Notes: generated by a model not told the origin, from the letters alone. A stretch of DNA of 64,000 nucleotides from Aureliella helgolandensis (GCF_007752135.1 NZ_CP036298.1:1-64000), one strand, 5' to 3'; shown: positions 1 to 9,168, numbered from the stretch's first letter. Made by a program: numbers and translations.

Positions 1-1101
1 GTGATCGTAGATCAAACGAGTCGTGTAACCAAAATCTCGCTCGAACGTCCCGCGTCCGTGCGCAAGTTCCTACCTAGCCTCGCCCAAAACGGTTGGCTAT
101 TGCCGGAATATCACGTCGGCTCCGAAAACGAGGGTTTGCGCTATCTTTTCTCGGAACCGGTCATCGAAAATCTGGCCGCTTTGTCCCCTATCGTGCTGTA
201 TGGCGACCGGTTTGTGGGAAAAACAGCCTTGGCCATTACGCTGGCGGTAACCTGGTCACGCATCTGCGCTCGGCGTCCCCTCAGTTTCACTACCGGCCGC
301 TCGTTCTCTCAGGACTTTACGGCTGCACTCGAAATATCTGATACCGATTCCTTCCGCACGCGCACGCGGGATTGCCAGTTGCTGGTGATCGATGACTTGG
401 ATCCCATTGCCACTGCCCCCGCAGCCCAAGAGGAGTTGGTGCACACCCTCGATCAGCTTGCTTTGGCGGAACGACCGGTGATTCTGAGCTCACAACGACT
501 CCCCTCGACCATCCCCCAGCTTTCCTCAACGCTAAGCAGTCGGTTGACGGGTGGGTTTTCACTGCAATTGCAGCGTCCTACGGGAGCTACCGTCAGCGAC
601 ATCGCTCTGCAATTGGCGAGGACCATCGATCCCAAACTCGACGAACAAGACATACTGCGGCTCTGCAATTTGTTCGATAGTCGGCCCCTCACAACCTTAG
701 ATCTCCGCAATATCGTGCTCTTAGCTCACCAAACCAAATCGGCATCAGGTTCCGTCAACTGCTCAGCCGTCAAGCAACTAGCCTTGCAGCACATGGAGAG
801 CGACACCCCTACCCTACCGAGTATTGCCAAGGTGGTTGCTAGGCGATTGCGCGTGCGTTTGACTGAGATGCGTGGTGCGACCCGCGATGCAAATATTGTC
901 CGTGCTCGCGGCTTGGCGATCCACCTTGCCCGAAAGCTGACCCCGGCCAGCCTACAACAGATTGGCCAATTCTTCGGTGGCCGCGACCATTCCACCGTCT
1001 TGCACGCTAGCAGGAAGGTCGAAAACCTGATTGAGAGCGACCCTGAGTTAGCGAACCTCATCCGTGATATTCAAGCCGATTTGGAAATGGCGACGGCCTA
1101 A
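1..1101 (+). CDS. dnaA: Chromosomal replication initiator DnaA, short form
   Basis: Replication initiator that binds DnaA boxes and opens oriC. The 366-residue product has a Walker A motif at about residues 68-75 (GDRFVGKT), a Walker B motif at about 127-134 (LLVIDDLD), and near the C-terminus the domain IV signature GGRDHSTVLHASRKV, which contacts DnaA-box DNA. Typical DnaA proteins have 440-470 residues. Here the AAA+ core starts almost at once, so the usual N-terminal domain I (DnaB/DiaA contact) and linker domain II appear to be missing. The start is GTG at base 1, the window edge, so an upstream start cannot be excluded. dnaN lies downstream on the same strand, the classical dnaA-oriC-dnaN order. 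Identity is certain; completeness of the N-terminus is not. Confidence 0.93.
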   Translation: MIVDQTSRVTKISLERPASVRKFLPSLAQNGWLLPEYHVGSENEGLRYLFSEPVIENLAALSPIVLYGDRFVGKTALAITLAVTWSRICARRPLSFTTGRSFSQDFTAALEISDTDSFRTRTRDCQLLVIDDLDPIATAPAAQEELVHTLDQLALAERPVILSSQRLPSTIPQLSSTLSSRLTGGFSLQLQRPTGATVSDIALQLARTIDPKLDEQDILRLCNLFDSRPLTTLDLRNIVLLAHQTKSASGSVNCSAVKQLALQHMESDTPTLPSIAKVVARRLRVRLTEMRGATRDANIVRARGLAIHLARKLTPASLQQIGQFFGGRDHSTVLHASRKVENLIESDPELANLIRDIQADLEMATA

Positions 1102-1777
1102 GTGCTTGCTCTAAAACTCTGATCTTCGGAGCGGTGTGGCACTAACCGGTGGCTTCTTCGTGGCCAGCTCGCTCTTAAAAGTGTTTCTCCAATGCCTCTT
1201 CGTCCGCTACCACTCATGCTAGTGCTGGGCATGCCTTCAATTCTCCTGGGCACCACGGCGAGCAAGCGGTGTCCGCCCTGCACCCCTAGTCGTTAAAATC
1301 CGATCGCCCATTCCACGCTATTCTCGTAGTGGAAAAGTTGTCTAAAGTCGGACGGAAGATGTTGCTGAAAACCTCGGTCCCAGCGCTCTTGGAGAAGCCC
1401 TGTTGCTAAACCGGCTTTTGTAGACACTTGGTGAACGATCTTCGACGCAGTTTCGCAAAGTTATCCCCTGTCAGTACAGGGTTGCTTTCGCTACTTAAGT
1501 CGATTACCGATAACGAGTTACCGCATGAGACAGCCGTGTGGAAAACTCGATCTCGAGCCCTCTTACTACTACGACTATATTAAATATCTATTAGAGAAGA
1601 ATGTCACCAACTCACAGAGCAGGACCCACAACGGCTTTGTGAAGTCGGGTGGGATTGCCTCCACGACATCTGACTGTAAAACAATTCTTTCAAAGCTTTT
1701 CTGCAGGTTGGTATCGTGGTAACCTCACTTTTCCGCATCTGCAAGCATGCATTTACTACTAGAGAGTTGGGTTGGCG
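1102..1777. promoter_or_regulatory. Candidate oriC between dnaA and dnaN
   Basis: A 676-base gap without a convincing gene. It holds several 9-mers close to DnaA boxes: TGTGGAAAA at 1537-1545 (reverse of TTTTCCACA), AGTGGAAAA at 1328-1336 (one mismatch to that box), TTATCCCCT at 1461-1469 and TTTTCCGCA at 1729-1737. A short AT-rich run at about 1562-1600, directly after the best box, could be the unwinding element. Position between dnaA and dnaN is the usual place for oriC. The call is inference; a GC-skew minimum at this spot would support it. Confidence 0.55.
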
Positions 1778-2893
1778 ATGAAGATATCGTGCGATCGGGA
1801 AAAACTAGCCAACGCCTTCCAATTGGCTGGTAGCGTGGCATTGGCTCGTAGCCCCAAGGAAATCCTTCAAAATGTCAAAATCGAGGCATCGGATGAGCAT
1901 GTCACCCTCATGGCGACCGACATGGAAACCGGTATTCGCATCGAAATTGATGGGGTTGAAGTTGAGACGGCGGGCAAGGCGCTCTTGCATGTAGCCCGAG
2001 TCGGTATGATCCTCCGCGAAAGTAGCGACGAACGACTCAGTATCGAATCGGACGGTTCCGCCACCGTGATTAAGGGAACTCACTCCGAATTCAATTTACC
2101 GAGCTCGAACCCAGACGAATTTCCGACTGTTGCCGGTTTTGAGGAAGAGGCCTATCACGAGCTGCCAGCTCGCTTGTTCCGGGAGATGGTTAAACGCACC
2201 GCCTTTGCCACTGATGCGGATAGTTCTCGATTTGCGCTAGGAGGAGTCTTGCTGGAAATGAGTGGCGAAGATGTCTTGGCAGTCGGCACCGATGGACGGC
2301 GGCTGGCCCGGATGATTGGCGCAGGGAAAAGTGTCGGCGATCACGCTACGAGTGGTAATTCTACGATCATCCCAACCCGCTCTCTGACACTGATGGAACG
2401 CGCCATCGGTGACAAGGAGGACGTGGTGCATATCGCCGCTCGCAACAACGATGTCTTGCTTCGAACGACGCGTTGCACCATCTATTCTCGGCTGGTCGAA
2501 GGCCGTTATCCCAATTGGCGGCAAGTGATCCCCAGTCGTGAGGGTTCGGCAATCATCGACATGACAGTCGGACCGTTCTTCAATGTGATTCGTCAAGCAG
2601 CCATTGTGGCCGACCAAGAAACGCGGGGACTTGATATGGAATTTGGCAATGGCACACTGGTGCTGACCGCCAAAACCGCTGACCTGGGACAAAGTCGAGT
2701 TGAGTTGCCGATCGATTACGATGGCGAATCGATCAAGTTGAAACTCGACTATCGTTTCGTGGGAGATTTCCTGAAGGTGCTACCACCTGACGCGAAGTTC
2801 AAATTGGATGTAGCCTCTGGAACGCAACCGGCACTCATGACCACCGACGATGGCTATGCCTATGTGGTCATGCCAATGGCCTTGGATGGTTAG
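1778..2893 (+). CDS. dnaN: DNA polymerase III beta sliding clamp
   Basis: Ring-shaped processivity clamp that tethers DNA polymerase III to DNA. About 371 residues, the normal family length, with the usual opening MKISCDREKLANAF and the typical ending of the third clamp domain (YAYVVMPMALDG; family consensus is YVVMPMR-like). The frame is also open from a TTG at 1772, two codons earlier; I prefer ATG 1778 because family members begin MKI/MKF. It follows the candidate oriC and is co-oriented with dnaA. A 16-bp tandem duplication lies in the gap after it. Confidence 0.95.
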   Translation: MKISCDREKLANAFQLAGSVALARSPKEILQNVKIEASDEHVTLMATDMETGIRIEIDGVEVETAGKALLHVARVGMILRESSDERLSIESDGSATVIKGTHSEFNLPSSNPDEFPTVAGFEEEAYHELPARLFREMVKRTAFATDADSSRFALGGVLLEMSGEDVLAVGTDGRRLARMIGAGKSVGDHATSGNSTIIPTRSLTLMERAIGDKEDVVHIAARNNDVLLRTTRCTIYSRLVEGRYPNWRQVIPSREGSAIIDMTVGPFFNVIRQAAIVADQETRGLDMEFGNGTLVLTAKTADLGQSRVELPIDYDGESIKLKLDYRFVGDFLKVLPPDAKFKLDVASGTQPALMTTDDGYAYVVMPMALDG

Positions 2894-2955
2894 GCCAATT
2901 CCGCTTGGGGACTAGCGAGTTCCATCCTGCCCGCGCCTCGTCCCTAATCTCCAAT

Positions 2956-2987
2956 ATTCAAGCTGGTCGAAATTCAAGCTGGTCGAA
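2956..2987. repeat. 16-bp perfect tandem duplication
   Basis: The unit ATTCAAGCTGGTCGAA occurs twice head to tail (2956-2971 and 2972-2987) between dnaN and the next gene. It looks like a simple slippage duplication; no function is evident. Confidence 0.8.
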
Positions 2988-3051
2988 CGCTAGGCAGTGG
3001 CCTAAGAGTCCCACATCGAGAAACTAACGCAACAGAGAGAGAGTGAAGATC

Positions 3052-4014
3052 ATGAGTGTATCGGCGTTTATGGAAAAGCATTACCGACACTTCAATGCCC
3101 GAGAAACTTTGGCTGCAGCCAAGTCGTACCGGAAATTTATCGATGAAGGAGGCAAGATGCTTGTCTCCCTAGCCGGAGCAATGAGTACGGCGGAACTGGG
3201 AATCTCACTGGCGGAAATGATTCGTCAGGACAAGGTTCACGCGATCAGTTGCACGGCCGCCAACCTGGAAGAGGACTTGTTCAATCTCTTCGCCCACAAT
3301 GAATACAAAGTCATCGAGGATTGGCGAGCGCTCAGCGCCCAAGATGAAGTCGACTTGCAAGCCAATGGTTTCAATCGCGTGACCGACACTTGTATTCCAG
3401 AAACCGTCATGCGGCACATGGAATCACGCTTGACTACCTATTGGGTAGAGCAAGGCGAAAAGGGAGAAGGGATGTTTCCCTACGAGTATTTCTATCGAGT
3501 CTTGGATGAGGCCGATTTGAAGCAGCACTACCAAGTACCCATCGAGAACAGTTGGGTCTACGCAGCCAAAGAAAAAGGGTTGCCGATCGTATCGCCCGGT
3601 GCCGAGGACAGTACGCTGGGGAATATGTTCACCGCTCGCGTTATGGACGGAACGGTCAAGAGCCATGCGGCGCTCAAGAGCGGTACTGCGCAACTTGAGT
3701 TGCTCACCAATTGGTATCGAAAAGAAAGTCAGGCAGCTCCCATAGGCTTCTTTCAAATAGGAGGTGGTATCGCCGGCGACTTTGCCATATGTGCCGTACC
3801 GATGCTCATCCAAGATTTGCGAGAGGATGCCAATCTATGGTCTTACTTTGCACAGATTAGCGACGCAGTAACGAGTTACGGTGGATACTCAGGAGCGGTA
3901 CCCAACGAAAAGATCACTTGGACAAAACTCAGCAAAGAGAGCCCCAAGTTCATGATCCAAAGTGACGCAACGATCGTCGCCCCGCTCATCTTTGCCTACG
4001 TCTTGGGACAGTGA
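3052..4014 (+). CDS. Deoxyhypusine synthase-like protein
   Basis: Belongs to the deoxyhypusine synthase family, NAD-dependent enzymes that move the aminobutyl group of spermidine to a lysine. Bacteria have no eIF5A, and bacterial relatives are thought to act in polyamine metabolism, for example making homospermidine. About 320 residues. The C-terminal block ITWTKLS...SDATIVAPLIFA matches the family's active-site region, with the TWTK lysine (about residue 292) at the place of the catalytic lysine; the Rossmann-like part carries GGGIAGDF. The start chosen is ATG 3052, preceded by a purine-rich GAGAGAGAG run; GTG 3043 is also in frame. It stands alone, with no polyamine gene beside it, so its substrate is unknown. 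Confidence 0.85.
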   Translation: MSVSAFMEKHYRHFNARETLAAAKSYRKFIDEGGKMLVSLAGAMSTAELGISLAEMIRQDKVHAISCTAANLEEDLFNLFAHNEYKVIEDWRALSAQDEVDLQANGFNRVTDTCIPETVMRHMESRLTTYWVEQGEKGEGMFPYEYFYRVLDEADLKQHYQVPIENSWVYAAKEKGLPIVSPGAEDSTLGNMFTARVMDGTVKSHAALKSGTAQLELLTNWYRKESQAAPIGFFQIGGGIAGDFAICAVPMLIQDLREDANLWSYFAQISDAVTSYGGYSGAVPNEKITWTKLSKESPKFMIQSDATIVAPLIFAYVLGQ

Positions 4015-4089
4015 GAGTAGAGCTTTCCCCCGCCCGGTGAGCGGAACAAGTAGTGAAGTGACTGGTCAAAATCGCACCCCTCCGCGAGA

Positions 4090-4126
4090 CGGCCTGTTGA
4101 AATCGTAACCCGCCGCGTAAGCAAGG
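4090..4126 (-). repeat. Fragment related to the 114-bp dispersed element
   Basis: On the minus strand this 37-base stretch matches the right end of the 114-bp elements at 36558-36671 and 48815-48928, with about 5 differences in 37 positions. It contains the shared core GTAACCCGCCGCGTAAGCAA (plus-strand reading). Only the end is recognisable; the sequence beyond 4126 diverges. It lies between convergent genes, like the copy at 36558. Confidence 0.65.
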
Positions 4127-4335
4127 ACGGGTGGTCGTAGCTCCAACGCAACAGCGCGCACTACCACCGCGGCCAAACCCAGAATTGTCTTACATCAACA
4201 ATGCGGTATGAAGTTGCAGGTGTAAAGTCATTTCCAATGCCAGTGCGAAATCGACATCATCTAGGCAGGAGTCATGGATTCCGCAGTCACCAGCCGGGAT
4301 ACGATCATAGCGTGCGCTAAGGCAACAAGCGTACC

Positions 4336-4407
4336 CGTTCACGGTTGACAGCGACTGAACCTTAAACCCGAAGCAACGGTAGAGGCTGCCTGATGGAGAA
4401 AGAAGGT
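4336..4407 (+). repeat. Imperfect direct repeat, copy A
   Basis: About 72 bases, beginning CGTTCACGGTTGACAGCGAC and ending GAGAAAGAAGGT. It aligns with 4575-4651 over its whole length with small indels. Shared blocks include CGTTCACGGTTG, CAGCGACT, CCCGAAGCAACG and TGATGGA. No coding role is evident. Confidence 0.75.
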
Positions 4408-4574
4408 TGGGAATGAACCGATGAAGTACTTCGCAGTGGTGAGCTTGCTTGGCATTACTGCTCGGCGTTGAGTTTGGCTTGGGGCGAGTCTGGTGAATCA
4501 GAGAGTGTTGTTGGCAGGAAGATTGCCAGAACAATTCATCTTCCTGTCAAATGTCCGCCTGGATACTTCGCAAT

Positions 4575-4651
4575 CGTTCACGGTTGTCAGCGACTTCAAT
4601 CTAAACTGCAACCCGAAGCAACGATTGGAATTGTTGATGGATAAGGAAGGT
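4575..4651 (+). repeat. Imperfect direct repeat, copy B
   Basis: About 77 bases, the second copy of the repeat at 4336-4407. It could be a decayed duplication of a gene piece or a small repeat element; the sequence alone does not decide. Confidence 0.75.
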
Positions 4652-4690
4652 CGTAAACGGCTAAGAAACACTTCAATATTCTAGGTGCAA

Positions 4691-5842
4691 CTAGATGCGG
4701 ATGAAAATTCTTCGAATGTGCAGCATGTAAGTTACGGTAAAGCATACCAGTACGAACATGATCGCCATGACCAATGAAGCATTGTTGGGTGAGAGCCAAT
4801 TCGAGGAAAGATAGGTGTAGAGCCAAGCCTTAAGACTCTGTCCACCGACCGGGATGGTGGAGATCAAATCACCTACCAAGCTCGATAAGACATAAGCGAA
4901 AATGGCATTGCTGCCAAACACGAGCATGGGCAGCAAACCTCGGCGATACTCTCGAAGATCGATGAAGTAGTAGAGCACTCCCAAGAGGTGGATCGCAAGT
5001 CCAGCGGTGAGGAAGACGAAACTGGTCGTCCACAACTGCTTATTGATGGGCATGCTGAGGCTGACCCCATAGGCGAGTACGAGACAGATATTGGCTGCTA
5101 CAAAGAGACGCGTCAGCATCTGCCATTTGTCGGATTCACCGTTGTCGCTTTCTCTGCGCAATTGCTGACCGGTAAAATAACCCAATAGGCAAGTAGTGAT
5201 CGCTGGCAAAGTACTCCACACACCTTCTGGATCAAACCCTTCCGCCGGAGCTCCCTTCCAGGTGTGTCCGAATAATAGCTGATTGTCGAGCCACCAGCAG
5301 AAATTTCCGGTCACTTCGAACACACCTGGGCCGTATTCGGGAACGGGATAGAACCACATCAGGGCGGAATAGACGACCAACAAGCACGTTGCCACGGCCC
5401 ACCGCCCCAGGTTCGGTAGGAACATCACCGCTAGACTGGTAAAGAAGTAGCCAATCGCAATGCGTTGCAGTACTCCCGGCCAGCGGGCTTCGAGAACAAC
5501 CCCGGGACGCCACAGGACTTCCGGAAAGACTCCTAAGAACAACCCCAACAGAATCAAAATTAGGGTGCGTTGAATAACTTTCATCATCAGGCCGGCCCGA
5601 CCTCCTGCGCTCAATCTCTTTTCAAAAGAGAATGGCATGGCTACGCCGACCATGAAGAGGAAGAATGGAAAAATGAGGTCGGTCGGAGTCCAACCGTGCC
5701 ACACAGCATGTTCCAAGGGAGGGTAAATATGCGACCAACTCCCAGGATTGTTGACAAGGATCATCGACGCCATCGTCAAGCCACGCATGGCATCTAGGGA
5801 GAGGAGTCTCTTTCTAGTCGGTTCTTCGAGGGGGGGATTCAT
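4691..5842 (-). CDS. HGSNAT/DUF5009-family membrane acyltransferase
   Basis: Polytopic inner-membrane protein of about 383 residues, related to heparan-alpha-glucosaminide N-acetyltransferase and bacterial NagX-like proteins, which are thought to acetylate sugars across the membrane. Near the N-terminus it has the family signature SLDAMRGLTMASMILVNNPG, then FFLFMVGVAMPF and roughly ten hydrophobic segments ending at a basic tail (HIRRIFIRI). The start chosen is ATG 5842; a TTG four codons upstream is also open. It is convergent with the deoxyhypusine-synthase-like gene and stands alone. Substrate unknown; a role in breakdown of sulfated or aminated sugars would fit planctomycete biology but is only inference. 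Confidence 0.82.
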   Translation of the reverse strand: MNPPLEEPTRKRLLSLDAMRGLTMASMILVNNPGSWSHIYPPLEHAVWHGWTPTDLIFPFFLFMVGVAMPFSFEKRLSAGGRAGLMMKVIQRTLILILLGLFLGVFPEVLWRPGVVLEARWPGVLQRIAIGYFFTSLAVMFLPNLGRWAVATCLLVVYSALMWFYPVPEYGPGVFEVTGNFCWWLDNQLLFGHTWKGAPAEGFDPEGVWSTLPAITTCLLGYFTGQQLRRESDNGESDKWQMLTRLFVAANICLVLAYGVSLSMPINKQLWTTSFVFLTAGLAIHLLGVLYYFIDLREYRRGLLPMLVFGSNAIFAYVLSSLVGDLISTIPVGGQSLKAWLYTYLSSNWLSPNNASLVMAIMFVLVCFTVTYMLHIRRIFIRI

Positions 5843-6455
5843 GGAATCAGCCAAGTGTTGATCGAGTCAGTTGGGGGCAATAGATTGGCGAAGAGAAGTA
5901 GTATACAAACTGGAATCGTTTGGGCGCAACGTGACAGGAATCGAAGTGACCTGCTCGACAAAGCCTTCAGCACTAAACCTCCGAAACAAATTTTCCACCA
6001 AACCCAATAAAGGTATGAAATCGACCACCAGTCGAAATTGGATCTAGACTCAAAGCCCATTTAAGCTGGTTGGGACCATGCCCCCTGCGATTAGCGAAGA
6101 ACCGGGGGTACCGAGAGGAGCAGGAGTTGGCAATGAAAAGGAGCTGCTCCATGGTCGATCCCGACACGATGAAGGCTTGGGAAGCGTTCCCGGCTGAAGC
6201 TATGGTGAGGCCATCCATCCGCAGGATCAGTAGCTCTCGAGTCGAGCACGAGCACGTATTAGTTGCTAGTATCAGTTCGTAGTGGCAACAGTGTGATGAC
6301 ATCGCGGGATTTGAAGTGGTGGCCTCCAACGTCAACAACGGCAGAGCGATCGCGTAACGCTTTGTATCCGGACATCATGCTCGCATCACCTTGGCATGCG
6401 AATAATGAGAGGCTCCCAAATTTGTCCGACTCAGCGTCCTTGTGAGGAACATGCT
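5843..6455. other. 613-base intergenic region, nothing recognised
   Basis: Separates two divergently transcribed genes, so it should hold their promoters. Several short open frames occur on both strands, but none has a plausible composition, start signal or family resemblance. No hairpin with a T-tract was seen. Confidence 0.4.
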
Positions 6456-7436
6456 ATGAAAACGACTTTACTATCTTTGACCCACTTTGTGATCACATGT
6501 GCGTTGTGTTGGAACTCGGCGGCCTGTTTGGCATTCGACGCCAATGCTTCCGCAGTGCAGTTGCCGCCCAACGGCGAGGCGGAAGAGCTCACCGTAGCTG
6601 AGATTGTCGAGATCTTGAGACGTACCGAATCAGTCATCAACACGTTGAGTGTATCATGTCAAAGCACCGGAAAAAGGGATTTAAAGGCGAGCATGGACGC
6701 TAATGCGGCTTGGCATTATTGTCGACAGTCCGTTTCATGCACTTGGTGGGTCGACAGTCAAGGCAGTTGGCTATACAGCGGCAAGTCTTCCGAGCGATGG
6801 GTTCGAAACAATCCTCGAAGCGAAAAGACTACTCTCATTTCGACGTTCATACCTCCAGCTACTGGAAAATTCGCCTTACTCGATGCTTCGACTAATAAGG
6901 TCATCCGCGAGGGTGACGCGGGAGCTTGCCATTTGCAATTAAATCCGACTGAGATCGTAGGGTATTTGGACGGAGTAAGTATTCCGACATTTCTACAGAG
7001 TAAGGATGCCGTGATTGCTGGTACGAAGGATCTGAATGGCAGAACGTTAACACTCGTGGAAGTCATTGATAAAACGTCTTCTAGCATTCAATGGCGACAC
7101 CTCTTTTGGGTTGACGTAGAGAGAGGAGTCCTACCCAGACGCCAGAAATATGTAAGGCTAGCAGAAGACGAGCCGTGGGAATTAATAGCGATGCTTGACT
7201 GCGGAATCTATAAAGCAGACGTTGCATCAGGACTTTGGTTACCGAGTGAAGCGAAGAGTTTCCGATGGGATTTGAGCAATACGGGGCAAGTCGGGAGACT
7301 TACGCATGCTGCATACCACTCGCTATCAAAGTGGTCCATCAACCCTACGCTCCCCAACCCAGACGCGTTCCTAAGCGACTCGATTCGCACTCAAGTGGGA
7401 AACTCTCCTCCAAGTGTTAAAAATCCAAAGGGATAG
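6456..7436 (+). CDS. Secreted protein of unknown function
   Basis: About 326 residues. The N-terminus (MKTTLLSLTHFVITCALCWNS, then ACLAF) is a clear Sec signal peptide with likely cleavage near ALA/CLA-F. The mature part has no motif I recognise. Its pattern (a predicted helix with TVAEIVEILRRTE, then beta-rich segments with many Trp residues and a WLPSEAKSFRW stretch) resembles planctomycete exported beta-sheet proteins of unknown role, some distantly like LolA-type lipoprotein carriers; that comparison is weak. The start chosen is ATG 6456 with TGAGGA 6-14 bases upstream; an upstream in-frame ATG at 6396 would add 20 residues and hide the signal peptide. It has no operon partner. Confidence 0.7.
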   Translation: MKTTLLSLTHFVITCALCWNSAACLAFDANASAVQLPPNGEAEELTVAEIVEILRRTESVINTLSVSCQSTGKRDLKASMDANAAWHYCRQSVSCTWWVDSQGSWLYSGKSSERWVRNNPRSEKTTLISTFIPPATGKFALLDASTNKVIREGDAGACHLQLNPTEIVGYLDGVSIPTFLQSKDAVIAGTKDLNGRTLTLVEVIDKTSSSIQWRHLFWVDVERGVLPRRQKYVRLAEDEPWELIAMLDCGIYKADVASGLWLPSEAKSFRWDLSNTGQVGRLTHAAYHSLSKWSINPTLPNPDAFLSDSIRTQVGNSPPSVKNPKG

Positions 7437-7809
7437 CGTCACGATGAAGCAACTCTTTCCGTCGCTCGGCGTCCGACTATCCCGCAGAAAGTTTATGGCG
7501 ATTTAGCCATAATTCTCGAAGAGAGGGTTGCTTGCGTTGTTCGAGCGAAGTGCGCCCAGAGTACATCCCCACAGGCACTTGATCGAAACACGACGCCTGA
7601 CAATATCGCGCTGACGCGTTTACTTGAACCGCGCCCACGGTGGAATCGGGATTGGGCGAAGGCAATAGAATTGGTGCCAACACGCGGCATTGCGCGAAAA
7701 ACATCAGTGGAAAGACTTCCAGCCTGCGCAGCTGAAAATGATGGCGAGGAAGTCAATCCCAACCGAAAGATTCGACTCGCCATTACCGACTCGCCATTTC
7801 CGTAGGATG
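7437..7809. other. 373-base intergenic region, nothing recognised
   Basis: Gap between the convergent unknown secreted-protein gene and the ABC adaptor gene. Short frames are present on both strands but none is supported. No strong terminator hairpin found. Confidence 0.4.
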
Positions 7810-9168
7810 CTAGGGGGAAATGGGGCGGACTTTGGTACCATGCATAATGCTGTTTTCCGGAGCAGCGATAACGGCTGCACCGAGTGCTAGGCCATCGGTG
7901 ATCTGGACTTGATCGTCGTTCATGATCCCCACCTCGACGTTCCGCAGTTGGGCGCGATGGCCCTCGACAACGAAGACTTGCCACTGATTCGTAGGTCCAC
8001 GGAAAATGCAGGAACGTGGTAGGACAATCGCATCGATGGCGGTGGCAGTAAAGATTCGAGCTCGCAATTGATAGTCGATACCGACTTGATGCTCCAGCAG
8101 AAAATCTTGAGCCGCTTCGTCCAGTTCGATCACCACTTTGACCCGCTGCTGTTCAACACCCAGCGAGCTAACCTTCGTAAACCCAGCCGGAAAGATCCGC
8201 GATACGCGGGCGGAGAGTCCGGATTCCATGGGCAAGGCAAGCGCAACGCCATAGACGCGCGCCTCTTGACCGACGCGAATCCGCACGGCATCTTGGCTGA
8301 GGACTTCCGATTCGAGTTCGATCAAGCTTAGATCACCGAGTGTTAGCAGCTCGGTTCCAGCTTGTACGAATTGCTCGTTTTTAATGGCCCTCGACAGGAC
8401 CACGCCTTGAATGGGACTGGTCATCGTGCCGCGTTGTTTCCGCAGTTCTATTTGCCGCAATCGAGCTTCGGCCTCATCCTTTTGCTTGAGAAGTACCTTG
8501 GTTCCAAGCTCTTTGCGACTGATGAAATCTTGAACCATGCGTGGTAGGAGTTTGGTAGCTGCTTCGATCGACCGTACTGCCTCGGAGGTAAGACTATCTT
8601 GTCGGAAGCTGCTCAAGCTTTGTTCGTATTCCAGCTGTGCGCGATCGATCTCATCCTGAGAAGTCGCACCGCTGGAGCCGAGTTGACGAATTCGCTCCAA
8701 GCGTTCGGTGGCGAATTTAAGTTGAGCTTTACCGGCTTCGGCGCGGGCGTCGGCAGCGGCCACGGTATTGACCATCGATTCGACGAAACTGAGGGCTTGT
8801 GCATGCGTACTCTGCTCCACGGAGACGTCTTGACTCTCATCAATGGAGCGCGACAAGCGATCGACGGCGGCTTGAGCCTCAGCCAGTTCATTGTCTAGAT
8901 CGCGCATCACGACCTGGCAAACCACCTCCCCTTGCTCAACGGCTTGCCCCTCGACGAGCTCAATTTCATTGAGTCGGGAGGCGAAGGGCATCGTGATGCG
9001 GTGCGTGCGTGGGAGGCGGGTTTGCGCCTCCTGGTCCACCGACTCTCGGATGTCGGACTGCTCAGCAATGGCAATTTGCACTGGACTCCCGCCCGAGGCG
9101 ATGAGCGTGGCGACGAGAATTCCGATGGCGATCGTGGCTATCAGTAGCCACAGGACGAGTCGAGGCAT
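7810..9168 (-). CDS. HlyD/RND-type periplasmic adaptor subunit
   Basis: Membrane fusion protein of 452 residues that would link an inner-membrane transporter to the outer envelope. One N-terminal membrane anchor (LVLWLLIATIAIGILVATLI) is followed by a barrel half, a long coiled-coil hairpin at roughly residues 85-255 (ELAEAQAAVDRLSR... to ...LRQIELRKQRG), the lipoyl-like return strand TSPIQGVVLSRAIKNEQFVQAGTEL split around the hairpin, and a beta-barrel/C-terminal part (VLPRSCIFRG...). It is third in a minus-strand operon after the ABC ATPase and the FtsX-like permease, 38 bases behind the permease. This set resembles MacAB-type tripartite exporters, but no TolC-like partner gene is present here. 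Confidence 0.85.
   Translation of the reverse strand: MPRLVLWLLIATIAIGILVATLIASGGSPVQIAIAEQSDIRESVDQEAQTRLPRTHRITMPFASRLNEIELVEGQAVEQGEVVCQVVMRDLDNELAEAQAAVDRLSRSIDESQDVSVEQSTHAQALSFVESMVNTVAAADARAEAGKAQLKFATERLERIRQLGSSGATSQDEIDRAQLEYEQSLSSFRQDSLTSEAVRSIEAATKLLPRMVQDFISRKELGTKVLLKQKDEAEARLRQIELRKQRGTMTSPIQGVVLSRAIKNEQFVQAGTELLTLGDLSLIELESEVLSQDAVRIRVGQEARVYGVALALPMESGLSARVSRIFPAGFTKVSSLGVEQQRVKVVIELDEAAQDFLLEHQVGIDYQLRARIFTATAIDAIVLPRSCIFRGPTNQWQVFVVEGHRAQLRNVEVGIMNDDQVQITDGLALGAAVIAAPENSIMHGTKVRPISP

Larger units (their letters stand above)
4015..4690. other. 676-base intergenic region with decayed repeats
   Basis: Lies between two convergent genes. No credible coding frame is seen. It holds a fragment of the dispersed repeat family (4090-4126) and an imperfect direct repeat pair (4336-4407 and 4575-4651), both listed separately. 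This looks like a place where small mobile or duplicated sequences have accumulated. Confidence 0.5.

Noticed and set aside
1525-1722. Open frame of 65 codons inside the dnaA-dnaN gap
   Set aside because: No ribosome site, no family, and it overlaps the candidate DnaA box and AT-rich part.
5973-6338. 121-codon frame on the minus strand before the secreted-protein gene
   Set aside because: Composition unlike a real protein, no start signal, overlaps another frame on the opposite strand with equal quality.
7772-7800. Short direct repeat GACTCGCCATT in the gap before the adaptor gene
   Set aside because: Only about 11 bases, likely chance.
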